Below the pieces are notes generated by a model. That model searched no databases. It was not told the origin of the DNA and worked only from the letters and a program-made list of their open reading frames with translations. The translations under genes were made by a program, and so were the position numbers. DNA of 64,000 nucleotides from Pampus argenteus. Lineage: Eukaryota > Chordata > Actinopteri > Scombriformes > Stromateidae. Of the stretch, positions 48,786 through 60,084 are shown one piece after another. The first letter of the stretch is position 1; each line of letters starts with the position of its first letter. The DNA lies in NCBI GenBank assembly GCA_036937835.1, contig CM072860.1, forward strand, positions 7,147,001 through 7,211,000, in the 5' to 3' direction.

Positions 48786-51475
48786 GCATAGGACAAAATG
48801 GGATTTTTTTAACCCAAAAATTTGTTTGAATTATTACCGTTTTTTTTTTTCCCTTTTCCTTCACTGCTGCATAGAATAAGTGGCCTGTGAAAGGTCACTT
48901 TGGTCCTTGATTAACTGTGGTACTTCCCTGCATATTCTTTGTTCCTGTAATAGGATAGCCATCACAATGGGTGGTTGAAAAGAACAATGTGTGGAGAGGC
49001 TGATTGGTCTTTTCAGGTTTCTCAAAAAAAAGATTTTCAATTGTTCTTTCGTGTATTTTTCACATATTTGTTTTCTCCCACAAGATAGTGAAATATTGTC
49101 CGATCCTTACAATATGAAAACTAGAAAAATGTAAACGTAATGGAACATTTTGAATTAATGGCTTTTTTTTTTTTTCATCCAAAAAAGCTTGGTTGAGTTT
49201 GTACCTGGTTTGCTGAACTGAGGAACATTTGCAGGATATCTGAGCTGCTGAAAGGAAGCCAGTTGTCATCTAGCAGGATTGCTGGAGCATGAGCTAGTTT
49301 GCCTGTAAGCGCCTGAGAAAACACAGTGCAGGGAATGTGTCACATCTTATGACCTGACAACTAGCATCCTTTGGAAATAGCTTGGCACTACTTATCCATG
49401 AAATTAGAGTTTGTTTAAATATACAATGTCGAATCCCTGGAATGATTTGCTACATAATCCATCTCTGCTACTACGGAGACAGATATGAGGCAAGCTTTTC
49501 CGCTCAATGGTTGAGCTCAAAGACAATTATGTGAAGTTTATGCTATAAAGAAATAGGACAGGCCCAAGCATAGTGTAATTCCTTCTTGAATAGAATAGAG
49601 TCAAATATGTTGCTCATTTGATTTTTGCTACATGTAGAGGAAAGCCAGCAGTTGTGCAGATTGTCATCTGCACTTGCTATCAGTGTTATTTCTTTACAAT
49701 CTCGAATAAAATGTAAATTACGTGTGTGGTTGTGGCATCAGAATCGGTCATAATCTTGTTCTCTTACTATCTACACATCATAATATTAGCAGGAAGTTGA
49801 CATGGCCAAAGAATGTTTATCACTTTTTGCCATTTTTTTTACCATCTTTTCAAGTCTGTGCAGCCTCGGCATGATAACTACTGGTCATTTTGCTGCAGCG
49901 CTGCCATTTAATGAATCGTTCCATTGCCAAGTGGATAACAGAATGAACGAATGCCTTTCTGTGTTAGTGGCTGCCACTGCCTATCCTATCAGATAATTAA
50001 CTTTTTGCAAATAGACTCCACTGACTCCCAAACAAAGTAAGCCCGCACAATTAGAATTACTTATCTATGTCTCTCTTTTTTTTTTTTTTTTCCCCCCCAG
50101 ACGTTGATGGAAAAACAAACAAGACAAACAAATCCAAATTTCATACTTCTTGCTCTGCTGTTTTTTTCCTCAAATGGTCACACACGAATAGGTTGCAGAT
50201 TTGTGTATTCATACACAAATGAACAAGTAATGAATGAGGGGAGATGAAAATGAAGTCTTATTGAAAGTGAAGCCTCTGTATTATTTTGCATCGGCGTCTG
50301 ACAACCTCAGCACAGATGTTTAGAATTTCCGACAGGAGGGTCTAGTGTTTTCCACTTCCCTTCTCATTCAGTCTGTTCTTTCTTTTATTATTTTTTTTTG
50401 CCTGTCTCACACCGACAGTGGCGCAATTCAATATTTATATGTTTCCTTCTGTTTGGTTTCCAACGCAAAGGGAGGTGAGCTTTCATGTGTCTGATTTGCC
50501 ACAGCAGTGATTCAGTTCCAGCTTTTAAAGCGTTGGGGGCTGTTTGAACAAAGCCATCTGTTTGAGTGGGCCCCTTTATTAAGTGACAAACTGGATCCCT
50601 CTACCTCGCTAATGTGTCCTGCGGGAGATGGCAGTAGTTTGTGTGTGTCTGGTGTAGAGAGAGACAGGAAAAGAAGTTTTCCTCTGCAAACATTATAACA
50701 GACCATAGAAGAGACTGCATAGCCAATGTAGTTGTCATTGCAGAACTGAGAGATTGTTTTTGCCTTTATGAATCTACAATTATAATTGAATAAGGGTGCT
50801 TTTCAGTTTCCATCTCATCCCATGAAACGCAGGCTCCGAAGCTCAGCACCGCTCCATAAATAACCATTTATATTTATTTAATGGAACCTTCCAGAATTGT
50901 CTATTGTCCTCCACACCCCCCAATTTATCCTTACACCCATGAGAGTGGGTCTCATGCATGCACATGTGGATGATGGGTTGTGCTTGTCCACCTCTGGTGC
51001 CTTTTTCTCCCATCTCGTCAGAGAATCTGTCAGTGCCCTGAATGTGGAACAAGCGCATTAGCTATTCTTTTTGAAGCTGTTGCTGGTGTCTGCGCAAAAG
51101 TGTCCTAACCGCCGTAGAGCTGTTGCCAGAAGCTCAGACCTTTCATTGCAGTGCCACTGAGCATGAGTACTCACTGACTGGGGTTAAGAAAGTCCCATCG
51201 TAATATGATTTTTAGCAGCCTTAGTCATTGGTCTGAATATTTGTCAAGGAGAATATGCTGGTGTGAGTTGTGTGCATCTATTTATTCACAGGAGACTCTT
51301 AGTGGCTTATGAGCCAAGTAAGAGACCCTGACCCCATCACAAAATGGACCTGCAGCCCTAATATCCATACGCAGTCTCAACATTAATGTGTCATTAAGCT
51401 GCATTCTTGTATATTCTATTGAATTAGTTTTGCATAATGACTGTTTTGAATTTTGCTTAGAAAGCACATTTAAGC

Positions 51476-51489
51476 AGGGGGGGGGGAGA
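51476..51489. repeat. Poly(G) run
   Basis: A run of about ten guanines followed by GAGAGAAGG. Confidence 0.8.
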
Positions 51490-51559
51490 GAAGGCTTATA
51501 ATATGAACTTTGTTATGTGTGACAAGCAGCACAATATTGATGGAAGAGCAGGTCCCCAT

Positions 51560-51765
51560 CATTGCACTGCATTAAAACCTCTGCAGTGAATTAATGTACT
51601 ATTCCTGATCCAGTAATTAACAATCATTCGGGGGCCATATCCCTTTTCAAGTAATCACTAATTGCAATAAGAATTTCAGTTTCCATTTACTGCAAGATTA
51701 CCGATGAGCATGCAATGCAAATCAGCCAACGGTTCTAATTAAGCTCCAATTCCTTTTCTTTCATT
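51560..51765. promoter_or_regulatory. Candidate enhancer block with canonical octamer
   Basis: Contains ATGCAAAT (51715-51722) plus AGTGAATTAATGTAC, CAGTAATTAACAATCATTC, CACTAATTGCAATAAG and TTCTAATTAAGCTCC. Several of these are homeodomain or LIM-type TAATTA sites, in non-repetitive sequence. Conservation was not measured. Confidence 0.3.
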
Positions 51766-52399
51766 CTGCTGAGACCCTTTGTGAGCGCATACAATGTGGA
51801 GTTTGTTTCCTCTCCATCACAAAAGACACATTTTTTATCATAATGGTGCAGATAGAGAGCTGTGTAGTGCCCCAAGAAAATGGCTTATGCTTGTGTTGGT
51901 TTCATTGATTAGTATGTGTGGTTTATCTTCTCTCTCTTTTTATTTTATTTATTTATTTATTTTTGCATTGTTTGTTTCTGTGTTTGTGTGCCTGCATTAC
52001 TACAGTCTGTTTTCTTTTTGGCATGGGGTCAGATATTTTTGAACACTGTACAGACTGTTAATTAATCCATAGAGAGGGTGTTGTGTTTTATAAACCACAC
52101 ATATACGCTACTGCATTCACAATCACCAACAAAGCCATCTGTTTGCACCTATCTTTATTCAAATACCATGTTAACGATATTGCTGAATTGGATTTTATTG
52201 CATTATGTTATTAAAGCACTGCGTCACTTTTACCCTCTCTCAACATTTGCTACACCTTTCACTCCAGTTTTGCGCCACTGCGCTGCCATTTTGACAAATC
52301 ATCAATATCATCGTACTGATATGCTGTGGCTTAAAGATGTCGAATGAGGTTAATGGCGTCATTAAATACTCTTTTCTTTCACCCGTATGTCCAAAATGG

Positions 52400-52640
52400 A
52401 GCAGGATATTTGCAGACTACAATCCATGTGTTAGGATTAATTATCGCCCTCCACAACCCCACCTCGCCATGCAAGTTAAAGATTCGGAGAGGAAATGGCC
52501 CCTTTCATGCAAATGAAATTGAATATGTCAGTCAGTATAATTGTGAAAACCGAGCCGTCTTGGACTGGTGTCTGCGCCAAATAGAGGTTCCAACTGAAAG
52601 TCGATTTATTAATGTTCTTCTCTCCACTCTTTGATTCATG
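52400..52640. promoter_or_regulatory. Candidate enhancer block with canonical octamer
   Basis: Complex non-repetitive sequence with TTAGGATTAATTATCGCC, octamer ATGCAAAT (52507-52514) and TCGATTTATTAATG. A 96-codon open frame crosses it, but it lacks a recognisable domain and splice context, so I treat the block as possible regulatory DNA. Confidence 0.25.
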
Positions 52641-54119
52641 CTCTTTAATGGCTTGGCAGATCAAACTTTAGTCTATGGCAGAGTCCTGATGACTTGAAAT
52701 GTTTTGGCCATTATGAAAGAAACCCAGACTCTGATCTCTTGAGAAAACTATTTAAATGCAATGTTTGGCTGCGAGTTGAGCCAATATCAAACAAACTTGT
52801 AATAAATGTACATTTACAAGACGCTCTGAACCCAAGCATCCTTTTGGGTTTGACAGTTACACGGTCCACTTGAGTTATAGTCTCAGCCTGCAACAGATAC
52901 TCAGTACACCAAACTCGTCACAGAGTTGAAGCTTTCAAATATGTAATATACGCTCAGGTCCGGGGCACAGATTTGGGGAATTTGTTTTATGAAATTTATT
53001 TTGGTTTGGTTGTAGCATCAAGGTTAGTGTTAATCTGAGAGAAACAATGATAAACTGTTTTGGGAACTCCTGCTTGGTATTGTTGACTTTGACATTTTAA
53101 GTCAACAAACAGTTACCAGACTGATCACACTGAACTCTTTTGCCTTCTGATGATATTTCCATGAATGTATACTCCTACTGAAAGTTCATGATTAAATAAA
53201 TAAATTGCTGCATGTTCAATATCAATTAAGAAACAGCAGACAAGCGCGACATTTTGGGGGGAAAGAACCAAGAGCAAAATGACCGACTGATTGATTAGTC
53301 GGACCACTTCATTTAAAAACTGGTCTGAAGACTTTAAAAGGGGTAAAACATTTATGAGAAGGATAGTAGACAGCACCAGAAGTACCATTACAAAATATAC
53401 ACCTCCAGTCATGAAACAGCAGTCTGTCTGTCCCCTCTGCCCTGTTGTCATGGCTGTTCAAGGCTTTCAGTCAGCCACCAAATTATGAACATGTGTGCTT
53501 CTTCCTTTCCAGTAGCGGCAAATGTAAACAAGGTAACATAATGACCTGCAGGAAGAGCAAAGAGAGGTCCACGTCACTAACATTTTAGCTTGTGACAGGC
53601 TTTACACATCTCATTTGTTTGCTGGCAACAGTTTAGCGGTGCATTAACGGGTGCCGAGCTGTGATATTAATTCACGTAGTTTATGGTTACTGAATATGCA
53701 GCAGAGGAACGGGAGCTTTTTTTTTTTTTACTGGATGGAGGTTCACACAATTCAGATTCATTTCATGTGATTAAATGCAAAACAAAGTCTGCACCCTATT
53801 CCCAATGCTATTCCATTTTAATTAAAATATTTTCTATTAAAAATAACACGATTACAAGGCAAACCTCCTGAGAGATACTTTTGTGTTGTAACGGCTTCTG
53901 TAAATTTTCTTAAAAATGATGAACTGAAAAAATCAGGGTACTATGCTAAAAGGTTTCATTGAGTTAGCGCAACAACGTTTATAGGCTGTATCTTTTTTTT
54001 GGACGCTGTCAAAGTGCCAGTCGCGGCATTGTTCGAGAAAACGGAGGTTTCAATCAGCCTCTGTCTACCTAAAGCCATACGATGAGTCGACCAAAATGGA
54101 TGTTTGTCAGCGGCAGACC

Positions 54120-54515
54120 TAAAATGGGGGTATGATGGTGATATCAGCGGCCATGTCTGTGAAAACACCATTACCTCCATGTCACGCCTCAATCACTCCC
54201 CATTGTGCGATGACTCTCCCCCACCCTCTTCCCCTCACCTCCAGTGCTGATCTGCCGTACATCGTCGTAGCAGTCTATCACAGCCGATGTACGGAGATGC
54301 AGCGAGCCGTAATGGATGGCCCCGGAGCAAAAACAGCCCCAATAGCATATCAATTACCCATCAGCACCCTCTCGGCTGGGCGCCAATGTGTACCACACCC
54401 CCAGCCAAGTCAATGAGATAAGGTGCAAATGCCGATATGATGGCGCTTTTTGCTGCATACAAATTACACAGTGTCAAGTCTGCTGCCCACCTGTCGGATC
54501 TGTCAGCAGCTGAAA
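54120..54515. promoter_or_regulatory. Candidate conserved non-coding element with inverted repeat
   Basis: Richer in CpG and more complex than its flanks. It contains a perfect 10-bp inverted repeat, CCGTACATCG (54255-54264) and CGATGTACGG (54285-54294), separated by 20 bases. Other notable words are GCGATGACTC, CCAATAGCATATCAATTACC and CAAATTACACAG. No exon, tRNA or known repeat was recognised. Function is unknown. Confidence 0.35.
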
Positions 54516-54551
54516 GAGAGAGAAATTCTGGGATGTGTGTGCGTTTGCGTG

Positions 54552-54582
54552 GGTCCGTTAATGTGTATGTGTGTGTGTGTTC
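54552..54582. repeat. Short (TG)n run
   Basis: TGTGTATGTGTGTGTGTGTTCG-type degenerate microsatellite. Confidence 0.75.
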
Positions 54583-55009
54583 GCGAGACAGTGTGCATGT
54601 CACGAGGCAATGAGGCAATCAGGCAATCCCAAACTCATTTGCCCAGTGGAAGCCCAGCTGCTTGCCTGTTTATCTGTTCACCCTTTTGATTGCTGACCAC
54701 ACATCTTATGTCACCTCTCCACGAATCCCGCAGCTTAATTTGTCCCTCACTCGCAACGCTGCCGCCGCTTCTGCTGGGCAGTACAATCTGGAAGGAGAAA
54801 TCAGTCTGCACACAGGCACGCGGGGCAAGCACAATCACACATTCTCACACACACAGATGAGGTGATTCAGATGGTTGGCATTACTGCAGCTGTGTGGCCC
54901 CTAATGGCCTGCTGAAGTGATTGATAAAAGGCAAACAGTTGCTCCACAGGGGGACAGATGGAGTTACACCTCCCACTGAAGCTGGCACTCAAGCTTCAGA
55001 GAAAAAAAC

Positions 55010-55022
55010 GGGGGGGGGGGGG
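55010..55022. repeat. Poly(G)13
   Basis: Thirteen consecutive guanines after a short A run. Prone to length change and sequencing error. Confidence 0.85.
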
Positions 55023-56694
55023 CGACTTAGTGCTATAACATTTTTGCTATTGAAATTATAAGAGCCTTGATCATCTTGATAACTTTGTAATTTAAATCTC
55101 ACAATCAAAATCTCATCAGGGGAGACAGGTTCCTTTGATTACTAATCACTTGTATGTGTTTTTTTTTTTTTGATTTTCTGGTGGTTGTAATAGAAACGTC
55201 AGTTCACGAACAGGCACTGTTTGTACTGAAGGACATGTAAAAGAAAAAAGAAAAAAAGGAACCAAATTTCTGGAATTGAAAGTAAATAGAGAATTGATAA
55301 AACCTACATTATACTGGGGGATAATTTTATGGCAATTATCAGGACTCAAATTAAAAGGTACTGTAGCTTCCTACACTGTGGTGGCGCTCAGAGCCTGAAC
55401 AAATGCTAAACCACCACAACATGGCATGGGAACATCCAAGCCATGTCCACACAAAGCAAACACTGTTCCACTCTGCACATGCTGCAGTTCTCTCACCTCC
55501 ACTGTCCTGCATTTTTAGAATTTCTATCCTCATTGCCTTTACACTTGACTTGCTGTGCTGAATTCAGGGACCAATTAGGACTAACAGAATGCTCACATGG
55601 CCAATCACAGCACTGCGAATACCTTATCAGGTGCGTGCCTCATTTGCACGGGGAGCGGTCATCGTTCGAGTTGGTGATTTTCTAGAGATTATAATAGAAT
55701 GTCTGTGACAGTTTGGTAAATGTTAGCCTCCGTTATTGGAAACATTAATTTGGCACATGATTTATGTCCAGAGGAGCAGCATGTAGATGGTGTCATGTGT
55801 AACAGCTTGTTATGATAGATGGTTTTTAGTACTGAATGGCGCATAATGTTCACTGACAATCATCCTTTCAGAAATGATGCATTTATGACATGAAGTGCAA
55901 AGTGATCTAAATTTGAGGCTTTTTTTTTCTCATATCCTCCCTTTGGTGGCACAACAAATTAGCTACTTGCTAGCAACTTCATAGAAGTACCATCTAATAA
56001 ATGATTACAAAGCAAAAGGACGGAAAAATATAGTAATTCCATTTATAGCCTCCTTTGTTGGCACTGCTGTGAACAACATAATGCTTATGGGAGCAGTTTC
56101 TGTACCTGTGTCTGTATTTGTCTTGTGACAGAATCACAAAGTGATCACAAAAAAAGAAAACATGTTTACTGTCACAGAGGGAACAAACAATCTTTTTGCA
56201 TCTTTGACAGCTACAATATTTTCTCAGCGTAAATAACTGATATGAAATCTGGCACTCCTTTCGCATGTAGTGTACATACGTTTTTTTGTTGTGTTTTTCT
56301 CCACTGTTTTCCTTTTTTTCATTCACAACAATTTTGTCCTTTTATAAAACAATTCTTCCCCAAAATACTTTGTTGTAGAGATTCCACATTTACTTCAAAA
56401 TACTTTACTTCTAGGATCATGATAAAATACTTTGTAAATACTTTGCTCACATGACCTCTGTCCTTTTACTTCTGATCTCAGCCACTGATCATCTGTTCCC
56501 ACAGTACAATCTCTTGTCTTGACCTCCAAGACAATCCTCTTAACAGCCACATGCTGAAATCTGCAACTTTGTTACTTTCTGGTGTGTGGAGCTTGATAAG
56601 AGAGATTAACTGCCCTGTCTGCAACGTTTAGCATGCTCACTAACTACTTCTGTTATCTTTTCTTTTTGTTTTGTTTGTTTCTGTCTCTCTCCAG

Positions 56695-56840
56695 CACCAC
56701 CAAAGTTTTTAAGAACCCCTAATGACCAAACAGGCGTGCAAGGAGGTGTGGCATCCTTCATCTGCCAAGCTACAGGAGATCCACGGCCGAAGATTGTGTG
56801 GAACAAGAAGGGGAAGAAAGTCAGCAACCAGAGATTTGAG
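56695..56840 (+). CDS. ptprd: ptprd exon 3: first half of Ig domain 1
   Basis: 146 bases. The first two bases complete the split Thr codon, then 48 codons follow, residues 28-75 counting from the chosen start. It reads PPKFLRTPNDQTGV, then GGVASFICQATGDPRPK, then IVWNKKGKKVSNQRFE. The first Ig cysteine is C50 and the core Trp is W62. The basic KKGKK loop (residues 64-68) corresponds to the heparan/chondroitin sulfate-binding lysines of LAR-family Ig1. The wording FICQATGDPRPKIVWNKK matches mammalian PTPRD and differs from PTPRS and PTPRF as I recall them. The acceptor is TCTCTCTCCAG|CA. The donor GAG|GTATTA is weaker than consensus. In the family, Ig1 with Ig2-3 binds proteoglycans and postsynaptic adhesion partners. 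Confidence 0.95.
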
Positions 56841-57861
56841 GTATTAGGTCTATTGTTCTGATGTAAAATGCTCGACAAAAATGGGAATGCTTCAGCACTG
56901 CTTTTGGCTCTGCTCTCTCATAATCCATCGCACCAAGCCTCATTCGCTTGCTTTTCAACCCAACTTGCCACCACGCATTAGCATTAGCTCCAATAATCAT
57001 GCTGGCCAAAGCCTTTAAACATGCATGAGTTTTAATGAGCAAGTATACAAAAGATCTGGGGACAGATTTGCAATTAAATAAAAGACAAGAAAAGAGAAAT
57101 TGGATAGAATCAAAAAACAAAAAAAACAACAACAACTTGTGGTGTGACCTAGATACCTACATTAGGATCACGCCGCATTTGCCAGCTTTATGCAAAGCGA
57201 AAGGGGAAGAAGCTCTTTCACTTGGAAATATCCTTTTGCTTTGTGGCATCTTTATCTAAATGCATGTCCTACCCTCCTTATTTTGGCTGAAGCTTTGATT
57301 TCTGGTCAGCTTAAATCTGCACTTGGGCTCAATACCCATGAGGAATAACACATCATCGCAGAACACTGATAAGATTTCTATTAATTTCTGTGTCAGTCCT
57401 CGGGACTATCATAGTTTCATTTTTTTTTTCTTCTTCTGTCCTAGATGCCATATTTGCTTGCTACTGCACAGCAGCAATGGCTTAACGGAGCCTCTTCTTT
57501 ACGTCTCATACCCACAGAAATCTAATCTTACCAGAGTTCATTGCTTTTGCATCGCTCGCTGTGCTGAATGCTAACACTAGTTTTCATTCCCTCATTGCTT
57601 CACATGGCTTGCTGGCTACCATCGTTCCATGCTCATTCAATCATGCACTGCTGCCTCATCCTCTAACACAAACCCATTTCCTTTTAGGAGTCTCACAACT
57701 TCCTTTCTAATTCGCTCTTTGGCTTTGGCTTAAGAAAGGAGACTGTTTTTTGCCATCACCTGCTGTCAGCTTGAATGCTAACACCGCTATAGCTTGGCCA
57801 ATGAAATGTTATTGTGTAACACATGCTCAGATATATTGTGTACTTTAAAATGTCTGTAGGC

Positions 57862-57906
<45 letters not shown>

Positions 57907-58750
57907 TGTGTGAGAGAGAGAGAGAACCAGAGGTCTCAGGCCTATCTTTACTTTATTGAAATCTACCTCTATGCTTAAAAGAGATTGAGTTATGACACAG
58001 GGCTTTCTAAAATCAGTGAGTATACAACATGTAGCATGCAAAAAAAAAAATAGCTGAATAAGCTACAACAAACACCTGTTTGTGAGCATTTTATGTGTCG
58101 TCCGTCCAATACAGTCGGTCCTGTCTTTTGTACCACTATCTCACCTCATGGTACAATTGTCCGTAACCGTTTATCAAGCCACCTTTAACTGTTTGTGCTC
58201 GTTTCTGTCCCATTGACACAACCCAGTGTGATGCATTTCAAGGGATAGAATGTTAACTTTAAGAGTGGGATACATTCGAATTAAAATTTTACTTTACAGC
58301 CGCAGATCCGAGCAAAACTTGTCTGACAACTTTCCCCATTCTTAAAGTTAGTCAGCTGCATTGATTAACAAAGATAAACTACATATCAGAATAACACATG
58401 TGGACTATATACTGTATATTCAAGCATACCTACAATGAACATGCTTTAAAAAAGAAAGAAAGAAAGAAAACAAAACATGCTCAATACCCACATAATACCT
58501 ATACTCATTCTAATACTTTTAGTTACTTTTTGTACATGTACAGTATATAACATCAGTATTCACAACTGAACACAAAAACAATAGGACTGAATATAAGGTA
58601 GGCAGCAGCTTCTTCGTTTCTGTGATAGGAAACACATTGTGTCAGTCACCATCAGTGTTGTTAGCCAAATGTCTTTGTTCTGCGGAAGGTCCCTCCCCCG
58701 TTGTGAACAAAAAAATCTCCTTTAACATATCTTGTCTCTCGCACCTGCAG
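56841..58750 (+). other. ptprd: Intron 3 of ptprd (1.9 kb, phase 0)
   Basis: Splits Ig1 between the QRFE and VIEF segments, a phase 0 position. It starts GTATTA and ends CTTGTCTCTCGCACCTGCAG. It contains a TG/GA microsatellite and GAAA repeats near 58455. No exon or RNA gene was seen. Confidence 0.85.
57865..57925. repeat. (TG)19 microsatellite followed by CG/TG and (GA)n
   Basis: Nineteen TG units, then CGCGTGTGTG, then six to seven GA units. It lies inside intron 3. Confidence 0.95.
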
Positions 58751-58892
58751 GTGATTGAGTTCGACGACGGCTCTGGTTCAGTGCTAAGAATTCAGCCATT
58801 ACGCACGCCCCGAGACGAAGCCATATATGAATGCGTCGCCTCCAACAGTGTTGGAGAGACGAGCGCTACCACCAGACTCACTGTTTTACGTG
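58751..58892 (+). CDS. ptprd: ptprd exon 4: second half of Ig domain 1
   Basis: 47 codons plus one base, residues 76-122. It reads VIEFDDGSGSVLRIQPLRTP, then RDEAIYECVASNSVGE and on to TRLTVLR. C103 in YEC pairs with C50 to close the Ig fold, and DEAIYEC is the usual strand F motif. RTPRDEAIYECVAS favours PTPRD over PTPRS (NVYECVAQ) and PTPRF (RVQRDEAIYECTAT). NSVGETSATT is the less conserved FG/G region and differs slightly from mammalian PTPRD. Acceptor CACCTGCAG|GT and donor CGTG|GTAGGT leave a phase 1 intron, as expected before the ...LR-E-DQ linker into Ig2. The rest of the protein (Ig2-3, FNIII repeats, transmembrane segment, two phosphatase domains) is outside the window. Confidence 0.95.
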
Positions 58893-58924
58893 GTAGGTCC
58901 TTACCAACAATTCCAAAAGAATAG

Positions 58925-58926
<2 letters not shown>

Positions 58927-58988
<62 letters not shown>
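58927..58988. repeat. (AC)31 microsatellite beside the exon 4 donor
   Basis: 62 bases of uninterrupted AC starting 34 bases after the exon end. Likely highly polymorphic. CA repeats this close to a donor can act as hnRNP L-type splicing elements, which is family knowledge and not shown here. Confidence 0.95.
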
Positions 58989-58991
<3 letters not shown>

Positions 58992-60062
58992 CCCTTATCT
59001 CCCAGCTAATTCAGGTAAGCTTGCATTTCCTTGTTTTATGTCTGTCCTGTCCTCTTTCCGTTGTTTCCCAGTCTCGCTCGGCGCAGTCAAACCCAATTAG
59101 AGACTATGGTTACACTCACGTGGTGTATTCTAACTTGATAAGATTTAGTCCATTAGCAATTTAGCCAAGTAAGTTTCCGTTTCTAAGTGACTTAAGTCAT
59201 TTGCATACAGATTCCTGACATAATAATTAAGATGCCAGTTAAATTATGCAAATAGCTATCCGTTCCTAGCCTGCGGTGGTTTAATGAAAAAGCTCAGCAA
59301 TAATTTTCAAATCAGTCATTTTTCATCTCCACACTTCAGCTTTAATATCCGTTTGTGTGTTCTTTTGTGATTACCTATATTATTTTGGTGGTATTCTAGT
59401 AGCGGTGGCTGTTAATATCCAGCACTCCTCTACACAAATAAGTGTAACAGTCCAGACGGGAAAGGTCAGACACTTTATTTACTTCCAGTCAACAGTGAGA
59501 ATAGAAGTCAGATGACAAAAATCAAGTTGGTTGACAAAGCCTCTTTTATAATAAGCACTGAGAAAAATTTGATCTTGATAAGGCACAACATTCCATTCAA
59601 AGGCAAATGTGTGGTTGCCCTGAGCTCAAAAGGCTGCGTAATATCTCTCTACAACACGGCCTGTTTAGCTGTGAATGGAGAAAATGGCTCCCTGAATGAG
59701 GTGTGCTCCATTATGTGCTACAATTACACAACATGGCAAATGAGTTCCTATTGAGTGGGGTGCTTCCATCCTATAGGGAAAAAAAGGTGGCTCTGTGAGT
59801 GTCTGAAGCCCTCCCTCCCTGCTTCTTATCTCACCAATGAGCCAACAAAAGCCCCTTTGCACTGTCTCCAGAGGCTGACTGAAAGAGAAAGGTGGCACGT
59901 TCACATGCAGCCCTCTCCTGTTTACTCTGGAGCACAGAGTGTGGGTGTGTGTAAATGTGTCTATGTGTGTGTGTGTGCGCTCTCACGTGCAATATTGTGC
60001 ATATTTCCTCTTTCCTTTCACTCTCGCTATGCGTCAGTCTTTGTGTTTTTACCCAACACAGA

Positions 60063-60084
60063 TACACGCACGCACGCACGCACA
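60063..60084. repeat. (ACGC)n short tandem repeat
   Basis: About four to five ACGC units, unusual for its CpG content in an otherwise CpG-poor intron. Confidence 0.8.

Larger units (their letters stand above)
35070..56694 (+). other. ptprd: Intron 2 of ptprd (about 21.6 kb, phase 1)
   Basis: Begins GTAAGT and ends in a pyrimidine-rich CTGTCTCTCTCCAG. No coding exon or RNA gene was recognised inside on either strand. It contains several microsatellites, a 5'-truncated tRNA-type SINE near 48540, a 'TTAAAGGGACAGTTCAC' family repeat near 47977, a minus-strand G4-type tract near 36265, and blocks resembling conserved non-coding elements near 38865, 45055, 51560, 52400 and 54120. The mammalian PTPRD locus is spread over more than two megabases, so this intron is very compact by comparison. 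Confidence 0.75.

Noticed and set aside
58792..58986. Cys/Val repeat frame antisense to exon 4
   Set aside because: Artefact of the (AC)31 repeat.
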